Below are positions 36,101 to 44,333 of a DNA stretch of 64,000 nucleotides, one piece after another. The notes beneath the pieces were generated by a model. That model saw nothing but the letters and a program-made list of their open reading frames with translations, was not told the origin of the DNA and did no database searches. Numbering within the stretch: position 1 is the first letter of the stretch; the number at the start of each line of letters is the position of its first letter. Source of the stretch: JALZCH01 sp036387315 (GTDB taxonomy: Bacteria > Acidobacteriota > Blastocatellia > Pyrinomonadales > Pyrinomonadaceae); the NCBI GenBank assembly GCA_036387315.1, contig DASVTY010000167.1, positions 1 to 64,000 of the forward strand, in the 5' to 3' direction. The position numbers and the translations under genes were made by a program.

Positions 36101-36613
36101 GGCAGGCTTGCTGAGGAGCAAAAGAAACTGCCGGTTACAAATGTGACTTTCTTCGATGCGAGAGATTTTGCCGACTGGGTATCAAAGCGCGACAATATCC
36201 CTTGTCGTTTACCTACCGAACAGGAATGGGAATATGCCGCCCGCAGCGGCGCGCAGCAAAACATTTACCCTTGGGGCGGCGAGTGGTTCGCGGATCGCGT
36301 AAATATCGCTACGGGTGTTCTCAAGGAAGTCGGAGCATCCGGCGATGTGACGAATGTCGGGGAACTCAAAGATATGATGGGGAATGTTATCGAATGGACT
36401 TCTACGCCGTTTGCTTATTATCCCAATTTTCCTGAAAACTCGAAAGACAGCCGCTATAAAAACAGCGGTAAATTTACCTTGCGCGGATTGTCGTTTAGCA
36501 AAGAAGGCAGTTCATTAAAAAAGATTAATTTAAACCTTACTTATAGACAGCCTGCATCAGGCGGAGTTAAGCAAAATTATATCGGTTTTCGACTTGCTTG
36601 TAATTTTAAGTAA
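33176..36613 (+). CDS. Ser/Thr protein kinase with zinc ribbon, long coiled coil, membrane helix and FGE-like domain
   Basis: A 1145-residue multidomain kinase. Cys4, Cys7 and Cys18 start a short zinc ribbon. The Hanks kinase domain covers about 38-310: G-loop LGKGGMG (45-51), Lys68, HRD (161-163), DFG (185-187), and the SPLYMSPEQW activation segment. A predicted coiled coil of about 400 residues (about 380-790) is made of Glu/Ala/Lys/Arg repeats. A membrane helix lies near 841-865. The last 250 residues resemble a formylglycine-generating-enzyme (SUMF1) domain (MIKIIGGAFQMGRDD, LPTEQEWEYAARSG, MMGNVIEWT, IGFRLACNF), outside the cytoplasm. The paired catalytic cysteines of true FGE are not visible, so this part is probably a ligand-binding or structural module. 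Kinase-FGE fusions such as chlamydial Pkn1 are known. Confidence 0.93.
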   Translation: MKECPSCNSCFDDWDNLCPNDRQPLQFSFECETILGGRYLLERRLGKGGMGTVFKAKHKFIKTLHAIKIISPEVVKLDETILLRFHQEAVLAASIRHPNVVTVTDYGVENNIPYLVMEFIDGISLTDYLQIEKRLAPEKAYEILSQIALGLGEAHKKGIVHRDLKPLNVMLKNGNPQNKGVKVLDFGLAKIKASESYASLIQAKTTNVLGSPLYMSPEQWSNENIDNRADIYSIGVMLFQMLAGEPPFTGETLVSLMYKHLQNAPPSFASLGVSVPPEIEAVVQRTLAKEREQRPATVEQLLSEYEQALSKLGLIPENESDFISSDPIFNIGNPISKNETGLKSDSDSSYIQSLLSPSENQAINTFLNLPNTIDLEGKENLAEEFIQAQNRLEDARYQENQAEKLAQEFAAAQRTAEEARQKAVEAQQKLEEDARRRIHAEMESKLAAEREGREKAEAEARRLLEEVKVRKEAEEKAKASVQAALEAQQRAEEERRKAEKEAEQRQIEERTRRKAEDAALKLAEEAAEAKRNYEAAKREAEAEAYRRLEAERKHQKIEAEIKRNEEYEAEQKRIIEAQVKEQAARLEKQALEAESKANEARLLIENEAKKRQEAEAARIRAEEAALKLAGEAAEAKRQYEEAKKEAESEAYRRVEAEQKRQKIEEQIRRNDDYVAEQRRIAEAKAAQEIKEQVGRLEKQAFDAERQANEARLLVENEAKKRLEAESARIKAEEEARRLAEEIIEAQKRLEEMQRFAVSESRKREQEEEARRKAENSARSLIERVKQEAANKESSNSAQSGNDIPRENSFQEWRNHSPTQVSASTSANILDTNLIPNRSRLNSTFLYAGILIFIVAASIGGFMLFKPTTEPLNNNNAGESDAGRKVGTRDEQELSTNSANLAGLRVKNKMIKIIGGAFQMGRDDVSPDEGQFYGAQFPAHPVNIGDFYLDKTEVTNEEYAEFVAATNHAPPDNWRNGRLAEEQKKLPVTNVTFFDARDFADWVSKRDNIPCRLPTEQEWEYAARSGAQQNIYPWGGEWFADRVNIATGVLKEVGASGDVTNVGELKDMMGNVIEWTSTPFAYYPNFPENSKDSRYKNSGKFTLRGLSFSKEGSSLKKINLNLTYRQPASGGVKQNYIGFRLACNFK

Positions 36614-36982
36614 AGTTAAAGTACTAAAGTAATTAAAACCGGAGAATGTAAAAAGCCTGTATAATTCGGCTTCGATTCATTTTTTTTGCAACCCGATCAA
36701 ACAAACACGAATCTTTTAAGACCAAATCGTCTTTCCGCAAGTCTAAAAAGTTGTTCCGTTAAGGGCATTAAATAATCAAATCTTTTATTGTGGATAAATT
36801 GAGAGAAAACTTGTAGTTTGATTCGATTATTTATAAAATGAGAAATACGGTTTAATTAACCGCAGTTCTCACAGTCATTTGATTCTAAAAATTGATAGCC
36901 AAAAACCATCGGATAAAAAGACCAAAAGCGCGATTTTTTTCAAACGACACGCTTCGCGCCCGACAAAATTAAGGAGAGCAAT
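36614..36982. other. Intergenic region, AT-rich, no gene seen
   Basis: This 369-base spacer separates the kinase from the DUF1800 gene. I found no coding frame, long repeat or terminator that I would defend. AAGGAG lies seven bases before the next start. Confidence 0.6.
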
Positions 36983-39268
36983 ATGGAGACAAAACTAAGC
37001 CCCGGTCTCAGGATTTTCGGACGAAAATGTTTGAGTTTTTGTTCAATCGCGCTTTTGCTGTGCTTTGCCGCAAACGCCCTCGCTCAAGACGAAATCCCGG
37101 ATTCGAGTGATCCCGTTTTAATCAGCGTTTCGGATTCAACCCGCGCTTTGGCGGCAAATGCCGACACTTTTCGCGGCGCGCTGCCCAAAAAGAACGCCGA
37201 AGTCTTTCAGCCGGGCGCGCGGGCAATCGTTTTTGTGACGAACGTTGATTTAATGGCGGACGAAGCTGCAAATGCATTTCGCGTTTACGCCGAAGATGCT
37301 CGCGGGACGCAATATCGTCTAACGGTTGAAAACGTTCAGCCGATTCGCAGAATGGATTGGGTTTACGCTTTGACTGTTCGCCTCTACGATGAAAACGGTT
37401 ACAACGGTCAGCCCGAAGCAAACGGCGATATTTTGATTCGCGTTTCGTGGCGCGGAAATACGAGCAATCGCGTGCGTTTGGGATTGGGAACAACCGGCGG
37501 CAAAATCAGAGACGACGCCGGAGCAATTCCGACTCCTGCGCCCGCCGCGCATTTGTCGAAAGCAGAGCGTTTTGCCTCGACCGGCGGTGATCGCAAGCGC
37601 TTTATGGAACAAGCCGCCTTCGGTCCGACTCCGGCTCTTGATCTCAGACTCCGACAACTTGGCTTAAGCCGTTGGATTGAAGAACAGTTTACAAAACAAC
37701 CTACATTTCCTTATCCGAATTTCCCACTGAAAAGCGTCGCTAACATTAACGACCCTGTTAACGGCTGCGGCGCAACGACTGATCCAAATTATCAAATGTG
37801 CGTCCGTGACCATTACAGTCAATATCAAAACCAGAATTGGATGTTTAAAGAAGCTCTTTACGGCGAAGATCAGTTGCGTCGGCGTACGACCTGGGCTTTA
37901 CACCAGATTTGGGTTGTTTCGGGGTTGGACGGATTCCAGCAGCGTTGGGTGCAGGAATATTATGAAATTCTCGACAAACACGCTTTCGGCAATTACCGCG
38001 ATTTGATGAAAGAAATGACGCTCAATCCGGCGATGGGCGAATATCTCGATATGGTTCGCAGCACGCGTACCAACCCGAACGAAAATTACCCGCGCGAAAT
38101 TCTGCAATTATTCACCATCGGGTTGGATATGCTCAATCAGGATGGAACGCCGATTCTCGACAATCAGGGAAACCGGATTCCGACTTACGATCAGGATAAA
38201 GTCAACCAATTTACCAAAGTGTTTACGGGTTGGTCGCTTTGTAATAACGGCGCAAATCCGGCTTGCCCGAACTTCTCCAGTGGCACTCCGAACTACATTG
38301 ACCCGATGTATCTAGCGACGCCCAATAATCACGATCAGACGGCGAAAACTTTGTTTGATTATCCGGGCGCGCCGAATCCGACGATTCCGGCTTGCACAAA
38401 TTGCACGACCAACGACGCCCGAATCGCATACGCCAACGATTCGATGAATAAAACGCTCGATAATATTTTTTATCATCCGAACGTCGCTCCGTTCGTCGGA
38501 AAATTAATGATTCAGCATCTCGTCACGAGCGATCCCAGCCCGGCTTACGTTGCCCGCATTGCAGCAGTTTTTAACAACAACGGCAATGGAACTCGCGGAG
38601 ATATGAAAGCGGTCATCAAAGCGATTTTGCTCGATGCGGAAGCTCGCGGAAGCCGTAAAACCGATTCGACTTACGGCAAATTGCGCGAGCCGTTCCAATA
38701 CGTGACAAACCTGCTGCGGACTTTTAATGTAAAGGCTTCCAATCCAATCAATGTCGGCGGTGTTCAGACGCCTGCACCCGCTTCGTGCCAAAACAGAAGC
38801 GACGGCGTTCTTAACAGCATAACTGCCCAGCTAGGACAAAACGTCTGGAATCCGCCAACGGTTTTCAATTACTTCCCGCCGGATTATGTAGTGCCGGGAA
38901 CGGATATAGTGGGACCTGAGTTTGCTCTTGCCAACACGGGAAGCTCATTCACCCGAATTAATAACACGAATACGCTGGTTTTCAATCAGGTTCCTTTTCA
39001 ACAGCCGACTGCTGCAACGCCATCTCCTACCCAACCGTGCGGAACTTCGATTGATCTTGCGGAAGCCACAGCTTTGGCGACGGCTGATCCGACCGGAAAC
39101 AGCTTGATTGAAGCATTGAACATAAAAATGATGCACGGAACGATGTCCGAAGCAATGAAAGGCAAAATTCGCCCGGCGATCAACGTTGCCGGAATGACGG
39201 CGCTGCAAAAAGCGCAGCAAGCCGTTTATCTTGTAGCGACTTCGTCGCAATACCAAGTGCAAAGATGA
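36983..39268 (+). CDS. DUF1800 domain-containing exported protein
   Basis: A 761-residue protein with a signal peptide (hydrophobic residues 17-32, ending ALAQDE). A beta-rich N-terminal domain (about 40-180) precedes the DUF1800 core, which starts at KRFMEQAAFGPT and includes RRRTTWALHQIWVVS, YREILQLFTIGLDML-type and HDQTAKTLFDYPG segments, KVFTGWS, and a C-terminal PPTVFNYFPPDY. DUF1800 proteins nearly always occur next to DUF1501 proteins; their biochemical role is not established. The DUF1501 gene starts 12 bases downstream. AAGGAGAG before the ATG supports the start. Confidence 0.93.
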   Translation: METKLSPGLRIFGRKCLSFCSIALLLCFAANALAQDEIPDSSDPVLISVSDSTRALAANADTFRGALPKKNAEVFQPGARAIVFVTNVDLMADEAANAFRVYAEDARGTQYRLTVENVQPIRRMDWVYALTVRLYDENGYNGQPEANGDILIRVSWRGNTSNRVRLGLGTTGGKIRDDAGAIPTPAPAAHLSKAERFASTGGDRKRFMEQAAFGPTPALDLRLRQLGLSRWIEEQFTKQPTFPYPNFPLKSVANINDPVNGCGATTDPNYQMCVRDHYSQYQNQNWMFKEALYGEDQLRRRTTWALHQIWVVSGLDGFQQRWVQEYYEILDKHAFGNYRDLMKEMTLNPAMGEYLDMVRSTRTNPNENYPREILQLFTIGLDMLNQDGTPILDNQGNRIPTYDQDKVNQFTKVFTGWSLCNNGANPACPNFSSGTPNYIDPMYLATPNNHDQTAKTLFDYPGAPNPTIPACTNCTTNDARIAYANDSMNKTLDNIFYHPNVAPFVGKLMIQHLVTSDPSPAYVARIAAVFNNNGNGTRGDMKAVIKAILLDAEARGSRKTDSTYGKLREPFQYVTNLLRTFNVKASNPINVGGVQTPAPASCQNRSDGVLNSITAQLGQNVWNPPTVFNYFPPDYVVPGTDIVGPEFALANTGSSFTRINNTNTLVFNQVPFQQPTAATPSPTQPCGTSIDLAEATALATADPTGNSLIEALNIKMMHGTMSEAMKGKIRPAINVAGMTALQKAQQAVYLVATSSQYQVQR

Positions 39269-39279
39269 GGTGAAAAACG

Positions 39280-40788
39280 ATGAAAGAAAACAGAAGAGAA
39301 TTTTTGAAAAAATCGGGTTGCGCCTTAAGTATGCTGGCATTGGCGACGCAGGCGCGACATTTCGGAATGATGAGCGCGCTGGCGCAAACAATGGAAGGCA
39401 AATCCTCCGCTGATTCGTCCGCCGCCGTGCCTTCGGATTATCGCGCGCTCGTTTGCATTTTCCTTTCCGGCGGCAACGACGGAAACAATCTCATAATTCC
39501 AAACCATTCGGACGCCAACATCAGCAATTATGCGGCATACGCGGCGACGCGCGCGACGCAGGGATTGGCGATTCCGCAAAACCAATTGCTTCCAATCAAT
39601 GTTCCGCGCCTGAATAATCTAACTTACGGCTTGAATCCCAATTTCGGACCCGTGACGGGACAGCCGAACAACGGAATTCACGAGCTGTGGGGGCAGGGCA
39701 AATTGGCTGCCGTGACAAACGTTGGCAATTTGATTCGTCCGATGACGAAAACTCAGTATCAGCAAATGCCCGCGTGGAGACCGTATCAGCTTTTCTCGCA
39801 CTCCGACCAGGTTCAGCAGCAGCAAACCGCACGCTCCGACACCCGCGAGTATTTAGGCTGGGGCGGCAGAATCGCTGATTTGTCGAATACTGCGAACAAT
39901 CCGGGCGCGCTCGTGCCGATGATTACTTCGATTTCGGGAACGCAGCTTTTCACGCTCGGACGAACCACGACTCCGCTGGCAATTGCGAGCGGCAACACGG
40001 CGCTTAGTCAAACATTGGTCTTAGCGGGATATGGAACTGACGCGAGGTCTGTTGCTCGGCGAACTGCTTTGGCTGAACTGCGGACAATTGATCTGGATTC
40101 CCAAGTCGTAGCGGCGGCGAGCAACATCACAAATCAGGCGCAGTCTGCCAGCATCGCTCTCAGCAATAATCCGCAAGAAGTAACCGTTGCTTTCCCGAAC
40201 ACAAATATCGGAAATCAGCTCAAACAAGTCGCCCGCGTGATTAAAAAACGCACCGATTTGAGCGTCAACCGACAGGTTTTCTTTGTTCAGCTCGGCGGTT
40301 TCGACACGCACCAAAACCAGTTAAACGCGCAAAACGGTCAAACCGCTTTGTTCGTTCAACTAAGCCAGGCAATGCGTGCGTTTTACGATGAAATGGGCGT
40401 GCAGGGAATTCAAGATAAAGTGACTCAGTTTACTTTGTCGGATTTCGGAAGAACGTTAAATCCTGCCGGAACCGGAGCAATTGTCGGCTCAGACCACGCC
40501 TGGGGCAATCATATGCTCGTGATGGGCGGCGCTGTGATGGGCGGCAACATTTACGGCAGCACCAGACCGGACGGAACGGGCAACATTTTCCCGACTCTAC
40601 AGCTCGGCGGTCCCGACGATGTTGACACGGGATCAAGCCCGCGCGGTCGCTTGCTTCCGACAACCGGGGTCGAACAATACGCCGCGACGCTCGGACGCTG
40701 GTTCGGTTTGACCGACGCCGATCTTCCGGTCGTTTTCCCGAACATCGGGAATTTTTCAAGCTCAAATCTCGGATTTATGAATCCGTAA
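39280..40788 (+). CDS. DUF1501 domain-containing Tat-exported protein
   Basis: A 502-residue protein. The N-terminus has a twin-arginine motif (RREFLKKSG) followed by a hydrophobic stretch, so folded export through Tat is likely. The DUF1501 (sulfatase/alkaline-phosphatase-like) fold is recognised by VCIFLSGGNDGNNLIIPN, the FFVQLGGFDTHQNQ strand, the TLSDFGRTLN and GSDHAWGNHMLVMGG motifs near the C-terminus. The Asp, His and Asn residues in these motifs could bind metals. It is probably co-transcribed with DUF1800. A terminator follows at 40812. What the pair does is not known. Confidence 0.93.
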   Translation: MKENRREFLKKSGCALSMLALATQARHFGMMSALAQTMEGKSSADSSAAVPSDYRALVCIFLSGGNDGNNLIIPNHSDANISNYAAYAATRATQGLAIPQNQLLPINVPRLNNLTYGLNPNFGPVTGQPNNGIHELWGQGKLAAVTNVGNLIRPMTKTQYQQMPAWRPYQLFSHSDQVQQQQTARSDTREYLGWGGRIADLSNTANNPGALVPMITSISGTQLFTLGRTTTPLAIASGNTALSQTLVLAGYGTDARSVARRTALAELRTIDLDSQVVAAASNITNQAQSASIALSNNPQEVTVAFPNTNIGNQLKQVARVIKKRTDLSVNRQVFFVQLGGFDTHQNQLNAQNGQTALFVQLSQAMRAFYDEMGVQGIQDKVTQFTLSDFGRTLNPAGTGAIVGSDHAWGNHMLVMGGAVMGGNIYGSTRPDGTGNIFPTLQLGGPDDVDTGSSPRGRLLPTTGVEQYAATLGRWFGLTDADLPVVFPNIGNFSSSNLGFMNP

Positions 40789-40811
40789 TTTGTGAAAAGC
40801 AAATTGAATTG

Positions 40812-40850
40812 AAAAAGGCTTGCATCGTTTTTGATGCAAGCCTTTTTCTT
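40812..40850 (+). terminator. Intrinsic terminator
   Basis: AAAAAGGCTTGCATC (40812-40826) pairs perfectly with GATGCAAGCCTTTTT (40833-40847) around a six-base loop; T residues follow. It closes the DUF1800/DUF1501 operon. Confidence 0.92.
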
Positions 40851-41073
40851 TGAACAAAACAAACTTGAAATTTGTAATTCATAATCCTCGTGACTGTGGA
40901 TTCTGCTTTCGGTTGAGCTTGTTCGATGATTTGCTTGAAAGAGTGCTGTGTTGGGAGCAATTCATAAAAGCTGTGAGTGGATTGTCATCTTCAGATAACA
41001 AAGATATAATCACTGGTCTCCAGAAATCAGCTCTACAAAGCTAACAATCTTGAAAGAAAGGAAATCTGTAAAA

Positions 41074-41937
41074 ATGCGCAGCTTCAAAAACATCTCAATT
41101 CTTCTCTCCTTAGCCGTTGTTCTTTCAACGCTCTTCGTCCCGGTGCGAACGAAAGCCATTACTTATGGTTACGTTGATAAAGAAAACACTTACAGCAACG
41201 TCGGAGCGTTTATCGTCAAATCTCCGAGCGGTGAGATTTATCCGCTTTGTTCGGGAACATTAATTACCTCGAACGTCTTTTTAACCGCGAGCCACTGCAC
41301 CGAGTATTTTACGAGTACGCTGGCTCCGCAAGGCTTTACGGCTTACGTCAGTTTCGATAAATCAATTCCATTCGGCAATAAAACAACGAGCAAAACCAAA
41401 TTACTCGCCGTCAGCTACGTTGTTACCAACCCGAATTACAATCAAAGCCAGAGCGACACAGGCGACATCGGCGTGTTGATTCTCCAATCAAACGTTCGAG
41501 GAATTACGCCCGCAACGCTTCCGACGTGCGGACTGTTTGACCAGCTTGCGGCTCAAAACTTATTGAACGATACAATCTTTACGAATGCCGGTTACGGTTT
41601 GCAAAATCGAGTCGTTGGCGGCGGAGTTCCATATTTTCAGGACGTTAACCCGATTCCCAGAATGTACTCGTTTTCCAGCTTCAACGCGCTGAATAATACT
41701 TTTATTCGTCTATCGCAAAATCCCGCGACCGGAAACGGCGGAGCTTGTTTCGGCGATTCCGGCGGACCTAATTTCCTCACGGTAAACGGGCAGCAAATTC
41801 TAGGCTCTATAACGATTACGGGCGATGCCGTCTGCCGCGCAACTAACGTTTCCTATCGTCTGGACACGCCTTCGGCGCAAAACTTTTTTAAATACGTCAA
41901 CGCAACATACGGAACTTCAATTCCGACAACTTGTTAA
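41074..41937 (+). CDS. Secreted trypsin-like (S1) serine protease
   Basis: A 287-residue protease with signal peptide (1-28). The catalytic triad is visible: His74 in LTASHC, Asp131 in GDIGVLIL and Ser229 in GDSGGP. Cys59-Cys75 and Cys225-Cys254-like cysteines may form the usual disulfides. Specificity is uncertain; the residues before GDSGG (NGGACF) leave no clear Asp189 pocket residue. I chose the ATG at 41074 (AAAGGA about ten bases upstream); an in-frame TTG at 41050 lies before the ribosome site. No propeptide with an R-IVGG junction is seen, so activation may not need classical zymogen cleavage. The gene is monocistronic and ends in a bidirectional terminator. Confidence 0.93.
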   Translation: MRSFKNISILLSLAVVLSTLFVPVRTKAITYGYVDKENTYSNVGAFIVKSPSGEIYPLCSGTLITSNVFLTASHCTEYFTSTLAPQGFTAYVSFDKSIPFGNKTTSKTKLLAVSYVVTNPNYNQSQSDTGDIGVLILQSNVRGITPATLPTCGLFDQLAAQNLLNDTIFTNAGYGLQNRVVGGGVPYFQDVNPIPRMYSFSSFNALNNTFIRLSQNPATGNGGACFGDSGGPNFLTVNGQQILGSITITGDAVCRATNVSYRLDTPSAQNFFKYVNATYGTSIPTTC

Positions 41938-41965
41938 AGCCATTAAGTATTTTGTCGGCGAAAAT

Positions 41966-41998
41966 AAAAAGGGGCAGAAACAATTTCTGCCCCTTTTT
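41966..41998. terminator. Bidirectional intrinsic terminator
   Basis: AAAAAGGGGCAGAAA and TTTCTGCCCCTTTTT form a perfect 15-bp stem with loop CAA. It lies between the convergent protease and EF-G-like genes, with A and T runs suitable for both strands. Confidence 0.95.
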
Positions 41999-42017
41999 GA
42001 TTTTATTAATAAAGAAG

Positions 42018-44120
42018 TTACTCGTCTTCTTCGTGCGTGCGGATTCTGCCTTCGGCGCGTGCTTGTTCAATGATCTTGCCAGAAAGGTGCTGCGGCACGG
42101 GATCGTAATGCGAAAACTGCATATGATACGAGCCGCGCGCAGCGGTCATCGAGTTTAGCTTCGATTGATAATCGAGCATTTCCGAGAGCGGAACTTGAGC
42201 TTTGATAACCTGCTGTTTTCCTCTCACGTCCATTCCCTGCACGCGACCTCGGCGCGAGTTTAAATCGCCCATAATGTCGCCTGAGGTTTCCTGCGGGCAG
42301 AAAACTTCAACGTCCATAATCGGTTCGAGCAGAATCGGGTGCGTTTTTTCGATGGCGGCTTTTAAAGCCTTGCGTCCGGCGGCTTTGAACGAGTGTTCAT
42401 CCGAATCAACCGAGTGATACGAGCCGTCAATCAGCGTGACTTTGAAATCAACCAGCGGATAGCCCGCGACCGCGCCGCCGGAAGCGGCTTCGATGATTCC
42501 TTTTTCAATCGCCGGGCGGAATTGACCGGGAATTGCGCCTCCGAAGATTTTGTCTTCAAAAACAAAGCCTTCGCCGCGTCCCAAAGGTTCAAAAACGCAT
42601 TTGCAATCGCCGAATTGCCCGCGTCCGCCGGATTGTTTTTTGTGGCGTCCCTGCACTTCGGCGCGCGCCGTCAGAGTTTCCTTGTACGGAACTTTCGGCG
42701 GGTGCAGAGCGACTTCGACGTGATAGCGATTCTTTAATTTTTCGACCACCGTTTCGATGTGAAGCTGACCCGAACCGGACAAAATAAACTCTTTGGTCTG
42801 GGCGTCGCGGTCGAAATGAAGCGAAGGGTCTTCTTCCAGAATTTTATGCAGAGCCTGCGAAATTTTTTCTTCGTCGGCGCGCGATTTCGGTTCGATGGCG
42901 AATGAAATGGCGGCTTCCGGGTATTCGACCGGCGGATAAACAATCCCCGATTGTTTATCGCACAAAGTGTCGTTGGTCTGCGTCTCTTTTAATTTGACGA
43001 CGGCGATAATGTCGCCGGTGTGCGCCTGATCAATTTTCTCCATATTTTTCCCTTGAATAACCTGGAGAGAACCGATACGTTCGGACGCGCCGCGCGAACA
43101 GTTGGAAACATTAGCATCGGGAAAAATTTTGCCGGAGATGATTTTCATTACGTTGATGCGACCGGCAAACGGATCGGCAATTGTGCGGAAAACAAAGCCG
43201 GAAAACGGCTCATCGTCCGAGTATTTACGCATCACGGGATCGCCCGTCAAATCCGAATCTTTAAAACCTCGCTCGGCTTCGTGGTGCGCCGGGTCGGGAA
43301 CATATTCGACAATCGCGTCCAGAATGTTTTGCAGACCGACGAGCGTCAGACTCGAAGCGGCGAAAACCGGACACAGACGGCTTTTGGCGATTGCGTTGAC
43401 CAGATTCGGAATCAAATCTTCGTCCTCAAGCGTGCCGTTTTCAAAGTATTTTTCCAAAAGCGCGTCGTCAGATTCGGCGACAAGCTCAATCAAACGAGTG
43501 CGGGTTTCTTCGAGATAACCTTTTCCTTCTTCGGGAACCGGAATTTCGCGCATTTTGCCTTCGCTGAATTCGTAGGCTTTTTGGTGGACGACATCAACGA
43601 CTCCGCGAAAATTCGCTTCAGAACCAATTGGCAGCGTGAAAGGAACAATCGAACGCGCAAAGCTGTTTCGCGCCGTGTCCAAAGCGTGACCGAAATCGGA
43701 TCGCTCTTTGTCCAATTTGTTGATGACCATAATGCGCGGGAGCAAAAATTCGTTGGCGTAAGTCCAGGTTTTTTCGGTTTGGACTTCGATTCCGTTAACG
43801 CCGTCAACGACAACTACGGCGCAATCCGCGACTCTCAGCGCCGGTCGTGCGTGCGCGACAAACGCGGCGTAACCGGGAGTGTCAAGCAGATTTATCTTGG
43901 TGTCTTTGTGTTCGAGATAAGCGTGATTGGTGTTGAGCGTGACTTTGCGGGCGATGGAATCTTCATCAAAATCAGTGACGGTCGTTCCTTCGTCAACTTT
44001 TCCCCAACGCTGCGTGGCTCCGGCGATATGGAGCAGAGAACTGACAAACTGGGTTTTACCCGCGTCGCCGTGTCCGATGACAGCCATATTGCGAATATTT
44101 TCTGTTAGATAGGCTTTCAT
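42018..44120 (-). CDS. Elongation factor G paralogue (EF-G2-like)
   Basis: A 700-residue translational GTPase. The G domain has G1 GHGDAGKT, switch 2 DTPGY, and G4 NKLD, followed by EF-G domains II-V (domain IV includes GGRGQFGDCKCVFEPL and domain V the SRRGRVQGMD motif). GHGDAGKT rather than GHVDAGKT/GHIDAGKT, and the missing usual neighbours (rpsL, rpsG, tuf), indicate the EF-G-like 'FusA2' group rather than the canonical factor. Its role may be in specialised translocation or ribosome recycling. I start it at the ATG at 44120 because it gives the usual MKAYLTENIRNMAVIGHGD; the frame extends to a TTG at 44129. AAAGGAG lies thirteen bases upstream. Confidence 0.93.
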   Translation of the reverse strand: MKAYLTENIRNMAVIGHGDAGKTQFVSSLLHIAGATQRWGKVDEGTTVTDFDEDSIARKVTLNTNHAYLEHKDTKINLLDTPGYAAFVAHARPALRVADCAVVVVDGVNGIEVQTEKTWTYANEFLLPRIMVINKLDKERSDFGHALDTARNSFARSIVPFTLPIGSEANFRGVVDVVHQKAYEFSEGKMREIPVPEEGKGYLEETRTRLIELVAESDDALLEKYFENGTLEDEDLIPNLVNAIAKSRLCPVFAASSLTLVGLQNILDAIVEYVPDPAHHEAERGFKDSDLTGDPVMRKYSDDEPFSGFVFRTIADPFAGRINVMKIISGKIFPDANVSNCSRGASERIGSLQVIQGKNMEKIDQAHTGDIIAVVKLKETQTNDTLCDKQSGIVYPPVEYPEAAISFAIEPKSRADEEKISQALHKILEEDPSLHFDRDAQTKEFILSGSGQLHIETVVEKLKNRYHVEVALHPPKVPYKETLTARAEVQGRHKKQSGGRGQFGDCKCVFEPLGRGEGFVFEDKIFGGAIPGQFRPAIEKGIIEAASGGAVAGYPLVDFKVTLIDGSYHSVDSDEHSFKAAGRKALKAAIEKTHPILLEPIMDVEVFCPQETSGDIMGDLNSRRGRVQGMDVRGKQQVIKAQVPLSEMLDYQSKLNSMTAARGSYHMQFSHYDPVPQHLSGKIIEQARAEGRIRTHEEDE

Positions 44121-44333
44121 AAACGGCAAAAATCTCCTTTCAGATTAAAGAATTTTGCCTGAAGTCGTTTTGAAGAGACTGATAGCGCAAAGAACTTGCG
44201 GAGTGGACTTCAGGTGAAACGGAAGTTTAAGCCAGACTGCCGCGAGACGCAAGAGCGGATTCGGTAATCAAACGGCGAAGGTTGAAAAAACGAGCAATTC
44301 GGCATTTACTCATAACAACAGAACGGCGCAAAT

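Noticed and set aside
42018..44120. Tetracycline-resistance (ribosome protection) protein
   Set aside because: The EF-G2-like G1 motif and domain IV (GGRGQFGDCKC) point to a housekeeping EF-G paralogue.
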